From Artemia franciscana (lineage: Eukaryota; Arthropoda; Branchiopoda; Anostraca; Artemiidae): a DNA stretch of 64,000 bases. The notes under the pieces are model-generated. The model saw only the letters and a program-made list of their open reading frames with translations, was not told the DNA's origin and did not search any database. Positions 57,001 to 64,000 of the stretch are shown in pieces. Both the position numbers and the translations under genes were made by a program. How positions within the stretch are numbered: the first letter of the stretch is position 1; every line of letters begins with the position of its first letter. Location: the NCBI RefSeq assembly GCF_032884065.1, contig NC_088875.1, positions 45,964,214 to 46,028,213 of the forward strand, read 5' to 3'.

Positions 57001-57752
57001 AATAAATATGATATAGTAATAGCAACAATACAGCCGTGATAAAATCCAACACACTAGTCACTAGTGTGTCACTAGTGACAAGTGGAAAAATCTCTCTGAT
57101 TAACTGTTCACAATGACAAACACAGCGTTGTTCTACCACTATAATACTACTATACCATTAAAATAAATATGATATAGTAATAGCAACAATACAGCCGTGA
57201 TAAAATCCAATACACTAGTCACTAGTGTGTCACTAGTGACAAGTGGAAAAATCTCTCAGATTATCCTTACACAATGACAAAAACGGCGTTGTTCTACCAC
57301 TATAATACTACTATACCATTAAAATAAATATGATATAGTAATAGCAACAATACAGCCGTGATAAAATCCAACACACTAGTCACTAGTGTGTTACTAGTGA
57401 CAAGTGGAAAAATCTCTCTGATTAACTCTTCACAATGACAAAAACAGCGTTGTTCTACCACTATAATACTACTATAACATTAAAATAAACATGATATAGC
57501 AATAGCAACAATACAGCCGTGGTAAAATCCAACACACTAGTCACTAGCGTGTCACTAGTGACTAGTGGAAAGATCTCTCTGATTAACTCTACACAATGAC
57601 AAAAACAGCGTTGTTCTACGACTGGAATACTACTACGCCATTAAAATAAACATGATATAACAATAGCAACAATACAGCCGTGATAAAATCCAACACACTA
57701 GTCACTAGTGTGTCACTAGTGACTAGTGGAACAATCTCTCTGATTAACTGTT
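54056..57752. repeat. 161-bp satellite array, ~21-23 copies, in a CDC50 intron
   Basis: Monomer words: ACAATGACAAAAACGGCGTT, GTTCTACCACTATAATACTA, CTATACCATTAAAATAAATA, TGATATAGTAATAGCAACAA, TACAGCCGTGATAAAATCCA, then nested palindromes CACTAGTCACTAGTG and TGTCACTAGTGAC. The CCGTGATAAAAT word recurs at steps of about 161 bp (54621, 54782, 54943 and on to 57681). Left-edge monomers are diverged, and one is interrupted by the 187-bp block at 54168-54354. Confidence 0.96.
54168..54354. repeat. 187-bp block, copy 2, inside the satellite
   Basis: The same sequence as 49492-49678 with one mismatch. It separates two diverged satellite monomers that share the word TAATGACTACTTTTTGCATT (54060 and 54367). 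Confidence 0.93.
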
Positions 57753-58131
57753 CATACAATAACCAAAAAGATAGGCATCCTCATAATAAATGTGGTGGAG
57801 TGTTAACACCATAACAATGCACCGTAATCTAGATACGCAGGCGAAAAATTATCTCCCTTGTTGTTCAAGCCAGGGGACTATAAATCCTTAATAAGAATTT
57901 TCGACCATGATGGTCCCAATGTTATTATTTTTATTCCGATCCAATTTGGCTTCCAGATGATTACTTTTGGGTTACTGTAGGCAGAGCTTCGTCTTTTACT
58001 AGGTTGCAGCTACCGCTACAACTACTATAATATCATGATGCAATACACAAACAATTGTGTGATATAAAGCAAAAACTCTAAAATAAAAGAAAACAATGCA
58101 ATAGACGGAGTAAAATTAAAACACAACTTAC
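57753..58131 (-). other. CDC50 intron next to the exon
   Basis: A unique-looking stretch between the satellite and the donor of the exon at 58132. No other feature seen. Confidence 0.5.
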
Positions 58132-58263
58132 CGGTAGGACCCCCAGGGGGGTTTCTGAACTTGTGAGTTTTGTCACTTGACCAAGCAATTCCTGTTTTAT
58201 TCACTGGAACCTCTTCCATATTGCCTTGAATTCGAGGATTCCGATATTGTAAAGTCAGCGTAT
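58132..58263 (-). CDS. CDC50/TMEM30 exon, ectodomain
   Basis: This 132-bp exon encodes (D)TLTLQYRNPRIQGNMEEVP, VNKTGIAWSSDKTHKF and RNPPGGPT. It matches the CDC50 stretch SLFNDT, then KTGIAWxxDKxxKFxNPPG. A sequon NKT is present. The acceptor is ATTTTTCAG and the donor CCG-GTAAGT, phase 1 at both ends. It joins in frame to 51986 as Ala-Tyr-Asn. Exons for the first membrane helix and cysteine-rich early ectodomain should lie at higher coordinates but were not found up to 64000, so the gene's start is probably beyond the window. Confidence 0.92.
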
Positions 58264-59860
58264 CTGAAAAATACCATTATACGTTTAGAACTCTAAATTC
58301 TCATACGCTTTACTCTTTCTCGTATCTCTACTCTTTGAACCAATGAAAATCTTTAGCGTAAAGAGCGGGGCATTGAGGAGGGGACAGCCCCTTTCATATA
58401 CGGAATAATTTTTGTTCGTTAACTTTTAATGTCACTCCTTACTTTCAGTTATGAAAAAACTTGATTTTTTAATTTGATTTAGTACAAAAAACTTTTTTGG
58501 TTTATATTAACTTAAGTCTAATTTCCTTTGATTAATGAGGAGGCAGCACTTGGACCTTTAGCCCTATTTCACCATTCTCTTATGTGCGCACCAGGCGTAC
58601 GCCCAATCTGAATCTTGCAAATCTTCTTTTTTCCTTATAAACAGCAATATTTTATCCCCCCCCCCTGTAGCGTATTAGAATTTATAACAATATAATAATT
58701 ATGTGATAAATTTGTAATGCTATGGATTCAGATTTATTGTCAGTGTGGAGGAGGAGTGCATGCAGCCGCCTCGACCGCTAGCAGACTTGTGCCGCAGTGA
58801 GCTGTTAGTAGTAATAGTCGTAAAGATTAACTACCTGAATATATACAAGAAAATATGGAAATCAAATTGCAAGACGCAAACTGGTTAACAGCAACCACAA
58901 ATCTAGTAGTTTGGTGGCAAAAAACGATAACGATCAGTTTAGATAACCAGATTTAAATAATCGGTTTTACCTGTGGTAAGCACCTTGGGGACATTTACTA
59001 ATAGCATGGAAGAAAAAGCGCAATGAGCTCGCAAAAACACGTGCTGTCAGTCAGACACAATCGCAGGATTTCTTCCAAGGGGGGGGGGTCAACTACAAAA
59101 TAAATCGAGGGCAGGAATAATAAACAAACGAAATTTGCTTGATAATTTGAAAAAAAAAGTGCCCAAAATCGAAGAAAATTTGAACTAATTGGGAGGGCTG
59201 AACCCCCCCTTCCTCTCCAAATAGATCCCTACTGTCTGCAATATTTAAAAATTACAGCGTCTATAGGGTAGGCAAGCTCCGTCTAGCATTTGGCAACAGT
59301 AATTCAAAAGACAGTATGTGACATCTCTGATCAAAGTGATATTGACAACTTGCTGTACTAAGCGTAATTATTTTCAACTTATTGGTTTAATCTCATTCTT
59401 AATGATCCTCTTCTATTCTCAACATAATAAGAAAGTTTCTCTCTTTCTTTCCCAAAATACGTTATATATTCTTTGCTTCAGGGGTAGCTGAATTTTACAG
59501 AAGAGGAATAGCTGATTACAGAAAGTAGAATTATTGTTCTTTAAAAGGGGTCAGTTCTGTTAACGCAGTCACATTAATTCAAGGGCCCATTTAAACGGGT
59601 TGACATTTATTTTGCCTTAATTATGCTTTCAAATAAATGCTCTTTGAGACATATAAACTTTTGATGATTATTGGTTCTTTGTCAGGAACTTCAAATAAAA
59701 TCCTTTTTTGACCAGTTCGTATCCTGTAACTTGGTATATACCAATATAGTCTAAAGAAAGAAGGAGAGATTACATTTTTATAGTTCCTTTGTAAAACCTT
59801 CTGGTTTACGCATGTGATTTATTTTCGTAAGCGAATCACATCATTGAAAAATAAAGTAAG
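58264..59860 (-). other. CDC50 intron or upstream DNA with repeats
   Basis: It contains a third copy of the dispersed repeat of 38174-38790 (about 58350-58450, TTTTTGTTCGTTAACTTTTA) and the RTE 3' end at 58745-58815. No exon recognised. Confidence 0.45.
58745..58815 (+). pseudogene. RTE-like 3' end, ~70 bp
   Basis: GGAGGAGGAGTGCATGCAGC ... GTGCCGCAGTGAGCTGTTAG + TAGTAATAG matches the end of the copy at 33269-33740. It is a heavily 5'-truncated insertion. Confidence 0.7.
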
Positions 59861-60155
59861 TACTTATGACGGCACTAGATTTATGACGGCATCCCCAAGT
59901 TCTAAGCCCGCAGTGTTGATCTCCGTTTCGTTCCTTCATCCGGAAAGTGCAATCCTGGGCCTTCGCACACCCTTCCTGCTTACCTTACCCAGATTTCTCC
60001 TCTGTACATATTTAGAGCTGAGTCGACTCTGACTGAGCTTACAAAGTCACGCCACTCATACCAAACCAAATAACCGGCTACGCCAGGAATCGAACCCGTA
60101 CCCCTCGGAAAAAAGATTCCCGATCCAGAGCGACAACCACTTAGCCAGGGCGGCT
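59861..60155 (-). mobile_element. tRNA-derived SINE
   Basis: The head on the - strand has an internal pol III promoter: A box TGGCTAAGTGG and B box GGTTCGATTCC about 50 bases apart, in a decayed tRNA shape (GCCGCCCTGGC ... CCTGGCGTAGCC). A unique body follows (GAGTCGACTCAGCTCTAAAT, GTAAGCAGGAAGGGTGTGCG), with a tail of two ATGCCGTCATAAAT-like repeats near 59880. No coding capacity. Confidence 0.85.
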
Positions 60156-60350
60156 AAGAATCGCGGTATTGCTTATTTCTGGAGAGATAAATAGCCCCGT
60201 ATAAAAACTTGACACTTTGAAAACCTCCTGTGAGAAATTTTGAGCCAGTGCAAACAATAAGTAAGTGAATTGCAGCTGGTCGGTTCTTGTTAGTGAAATT
60301 TTAAACCAGAACAAAAACAAAAAGCTTTCAAGGCTAAGTATACGCTCAGA

Positions 60351-60504
60351 GGCCGTATCCAAGGGGTATAGGGTTTAGCCCCCCTTCCAAATGTGTTTTG
60401 ACTCGTAAAAACTCAACAAAAAATGAACAAAAACTAGTTTTCGAATTTTTTTTTTTAGTTTTTGTACCTCCCCTTAAAAAAATCCTAGATACGGCCCTGT
60501 CTGA
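60351..60504. mobile_element. Small MITE, GGCCGTATCC-type ends, second copy
   Basis: It begins AGAGGCCGTATCCAAGG and ends CCTAGATACGGCCCTG, with the core GACTCGTAAAAACTCAACAA. Related to 14278-14446. Confidence 0.78.
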
Positions 60505-61019
60505 GGCCCAAACCTAACTAAGCTTTTTTGATGCTTCCTAACGCTTTTTGAAAAGTAAATTTCAGCTTCAAGCTTGCTCCATATATTTTTTTCTCATATT
60601 GAAGTGGACTTTAAATTTTTATTTGTGGAGTCCTGCATCGTATGATTTTAGTGTCATATTTGAACTAAGTCCCTTTCTTTCTGTCGCTTCTTTTCTTTTA
60701 TTCTGCTCTATATTGTTGCGAATCAGTGTCATATTTGAACTGTATTAGCTTAAATGATTAACAGTTGAATATTTAAAAGTTTTGTTTTGTGATCCCCTTC
60801 TTTTACAGGTCGTGGAGCCTTTGTGGAGGATTTGTGATTGTGCCACTGAGTTGTTTTTTGTTTTGTTTTAAATGTATCTTATCTGATTGGAAGATGTCAA
60901 TCACTTCATCTACTCCTTTTAACAAATTAATTTACAATCCATGAGATAGGAACATACTATATGACCTCAGAGTAGCTTTTATGTTTTACTCCAAACGTGT
61001 ACAAAGTCCTTGATGTACC
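60505..61019. other. Non-coding stretch before the 118-bp satellite
   Basis: The word GTGGAGCCTTTGTGGAGG near 60810 resembles 19443; perhaps a dispersed repeat. No gene. Confidence 0.4.
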
Positions 61020-64000
61020 ATTCCCAAACAAGTCATATCCAAGGGAACGTCCAGCTTGAAAAGATGTGATGTAATTAAAATGAAAATGAGGCTTTGATCT
61101 TCTATTACCCCATTAAGGCTTGAATGTCATTTGCACTGTACAGAAACAAGTCATATCTAGGGGAACGTCCAGCTTGAAAAGATGTGACGTAATTAAAATG
61201 AAAATGAGGCTTTGATCTTCTATTACCCCATAAAGGCTTGAATGTCATTTAACTGTACAGAAACGAGTCAGGTCCAGAAGAACGTCATATCCAGGGTAAC
61301 GTCCAGCTTGAAAAGATGTGACGTAATTAAAATGAAAATGAGGCTTTGATCTTCTATTACCCCATAAACCCTTGAATGTCATTTGCACTGTACAGAACAA
61401 GTCATATCCAGGGGAACGTCCAGCTTGAAAAGATGTGACGTAATTAAAATGAAACTGAGGCTTTGATCTTCTATTACCCCATAAAGGCTTGAATGTCATT
61501 TGCACTGTACAGAAACAAGTCATATCCAGGGGAACGTCCAGCTTGAAAAGATGTGATGTAATTAAAATGAAAATGAGGCTTTGATCTTCTATGACCCCAT
61601 AAAGGCTTGAATGTCATTTGCACTGTACAAAAACAAGTCATATCCAGGGGAACGTCCAGCTTGAAAAGATGTGACGTAATTAAAATGAAACTGAGGCTTT
61701 GATCTTCTATTACCCCATAAAGGCTTGAATGTCATTTGCAATGTAACGGAAACGAGTCATATCCAGGGGAACGTCCAGCTTGAAAAGATGTGACGTAATT
61801 AAAATGAAAATGAGGCTTTGATCTTCTATTACCCCATAAAGGCTTGAATGTCATTTGCACTGTACAGAAACAAGTCATATCCAGGGGAACGTCCAGCTTG
61901 AAAAGATGTGATGTAATTAAAATGAAAATGAGGCTTTGATCTTCTATTACCCCATAAAGGCTTGAATGTCATTTGCACTGTACAGAAACAAGTCATATCC
62001 AGGGGAACGTCCAGCTTGAAAAGATGTGACGTAATTAAAATGAAAATGAGGCTTTGATCCTCTATTACCCCATAAAGGCTTGAATGTCATTTGCACTGTA
62101 CAGAAACGAGTCATATCCAGGGGAACGTCCAGCTTGAAAAGATGTGACGTAATTAAAATGAAAATGAGGCTTTGATCTTCTATTACCCCATAAAGGCTTG
62201 AATGTCATTTGCACTGTACAGAAACGAGTCATATCCAGGGGAACGTCCAGCTTGAAAAGATGTGACGTAATTAAAATGAAAATGAGGATTTGATCCTCTA
62301 TTACCCCATAAAGGCTTGAATGTCATTTGCACTGTACAGAAACGAGTCAGGTCCAGAAGAACGTCATATCCAGGGGAACGTCCAGCTTGAAAAGATGTGA
62401 CGTAATTAAAATGAAATTGAGGCTTTGATCTTCTATTACCCCATAAAGGCTTGAATGTCATTTGCACTGTACAGAAGTACAGAAACAAGTCATATCCAGG
62501 GGAACGTCCAGCTTGAAAAGATGTGAAGTAATTAAAATGAAAATGAGGTTTTGATCTTCTATTACCCCATAAAGGCTTGAATGTCATTTGCACTGTACAG
62601 AAACAAGTCATATCCAGGGGAACGTCCAGCTTGAAAAGATGTGATGTAATTAAAATGAAAATGAGGTTTTGATCTTCTATTACCCCATAAAGGCTTGAAT
62701 GTCATTTGCACTGTACAGAAACAAGTCATATCTAGGGGAACGTCCAGCTTGAAAAGATGTGACGTAATTAAAATGAAAATGAGGCTTTGATCTTCTATTA
62801 CCCCATAAAGACTTGAATGTCATTTAACTGTACAGAAACGAGTCAGGTCCAGAAGAACGTCATATCCAGGGTAACGTCCAGCTTGAAAAGATGTGACGTA
62901 ATTAAAATGAAATTGAGGCTTTGATCCTCTATTACCCCAGAAAGGATTGAATGTCATTTCCACTGTACAGAAACGAGTCATATTCAGGGGAACGTCCAGC
63001 TCGAAAAGACGTGACGTAATTAAAATGAAAATGAGGATTTGATCTTCTATTACCCCATAAAGGCTTGAATGTCATTTACACTGTACAGAAACAAGTCATA
63101 TCCAGGGGAACGTCCAGCTTGAAAAGATGTGACGTAATTAAAATGAAAATGAGGCTTTGATCTTCTATTACCTCATAAAGGCTTGAATGTCATTTGCACT
63201 GTACAGAAACAAGTAATATCCAGGGGAACGTCCAGCTTGAAAAGATGCGACGTAATTAAAATGAAAATGAGGCTTTGATCTTCTATTACCCCATAAAGGC
63301 TTTGAATGTCATTTGTACTGTACAGAAACAAGTCATATCCAGGGAAACGTCCAGCTTGAAAAGATGTGACGTAATTAAAATGAAAATGAGGCTTTGATCT
63401 TCTATTACCCCATAAAGGCTTGAATGTCATTTGCACTGTACGGAAACAAGTCATATCCAGGGGAACGTCCAGCTTGAAAAGATGTGGCGTAATCAAATGA
63501 AAATGAGGCTTTGATCTTCTATTACCCCATAAAGGCTTGAATGTCATTTGCACTGTACAGAAACGATTCAGGTCCAGAAGAACGTCATATCCAGGGTAAC
63601 GTCCAGCCTGAAAAGATGTGACGTAATTAAAATGAAATTGAGGCTTTGATCTTCTATTACCCCATAAAGGCTTGAATGTCATTTGCACTGTACAGAAACA
63701 AGTCATATCCGGGGGAACGTCCAGCTTGAAAAGATGTGACGTAATTAAAATGAAAATGAGGCTTTGATCTTCTATTACCCGATTAAGGCTTGAATGTCAT
63801 TTGCACTGTACAGAAACAAGTCATATCCAGGGGAACGTCCAGCTTGAAAAGATGTGACGTAATTAAAATGAAAATGAGGCTTTGATCTTCTATTACTCCA
63901 TAAAGGCTTGAATGTCATTTGCACTGGACAGAAACGAGTCAGGTCCAGGGGAACGTCCAGCTTGAAAAGATGTGACGTAATTAAAATGAAAATGTGGCTT
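61020..64000. repeat. 118-bp satellite array, ~25 copies, runs off window end
   Basis: Monomer words: AAACAAGTCATATCCAGGGG, AACGTCCAGCTTGAAAAGAT, GTGACGTAATTAAAATGAAA, ATGAGGCTTTGATCTTCTAT, TACCCCATAAAGGCTTGAAT, GTCATTTGCACTGTACAG. The period is 117-119 bp. A 16-bp longer variant (GAGTCAGGTCCAGAAGAACG) occurs near 61266, 62345, 62840 and 63567. Minus-strand frames up to 177 codons are translations of the monomer and not genes. The array is not finished at 64000. Confidence 0.96.

Noticed and set aside
54056-57752. CRISPR-like array
   Set aside because: The whole 161-bp unit is repeated, with no unique spacers, and the setting is a eukaryotic intron.
63173-63706. 177-codon minus-strand frame
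   Set aside because: It repeats the same ~39-residue peptide because it reads the 118-bp satellite; the frame shifts between monomers and has no family match.

Overview
This is AT-rich nuclear DNA from an animal, and the host genes are broken up by introns. I judge it to be an invertebrate, most likely an arthropod. The reasons are the Helitron family with a TCTATATATA 5' end and a hairpin-CTAG 3' end, the RTE-like non-LTR fragments, a tRNA-derived SINE, a ZBED5-like hAT remnant, very long (TA)n tracts, and short exons in repeat-filled introns. The sequence alone does not fix the species. There is one 100-N assembly gap (43713-43812). No bacterial-type operon, CRISPR array, rRNA or intact tRNA gene was found.

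Three host genes can be recognised from exons with matching splice phases. (1) The 3' end of NSF (N-ethylmaleimide-sensitive factor), + strand: an internal exon at 7168-7326 and the terminal exon at 11328-11457. (2) A SPATA6-like gene, + strand: three phase-0 exons at 27167-27304, 30804-31025 and 32252-32371 that form the N-terminal C2-like domain. (3) The C-terminal half of a CDC50/TMEM30 P4-ATPase beta subunit, - strand: exons at 58132-58263, 51750-51986 and 48325-48490. The missing exons of all three were not found and probably lie outside the window or among repeats.

Layout. 1-2457: Helitron remnants around a T-rich array. 2458-11457: 3' part of NSF, with introns holding (TA)n tracts and tandem duplications. 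11458-27166: intergenic DNA or an early SPATA6 intron, with fold-back elements, a degraded Helitron ORF, 380-bp repeats, an RTE fragment and a 12-bp minisatellite. 27167-32371: SPATA6-like exons with an RTE copy in one intron. 32372-40229: dispersed repeats, MITEs and (TA)n. 40230-43062: a chimeric Helitron inside a TA microsatellite. 43186-43812: hAT remnant running into the gap. 45040-47584: a long TA tract and a tandem array with 593-bp higher-order duplication. 48325-58263: CDC50, whose introns contain a tandem array of its own exon end and a 161-bp satellite. 58264-64000: SINE, MITE and a 118-bp satellite that runs off the window.

The three host genes act in membrane and cytoskeletal biology (SNARE disassembly, a sperm/flagellum-associated protein, lipid flippase), but nothing shows that they work together. 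The most unusual features are two cases where tandem duplication has copied part of a host exon together with a splice site: the NSF terminal acceptor and the CDC50 donor.
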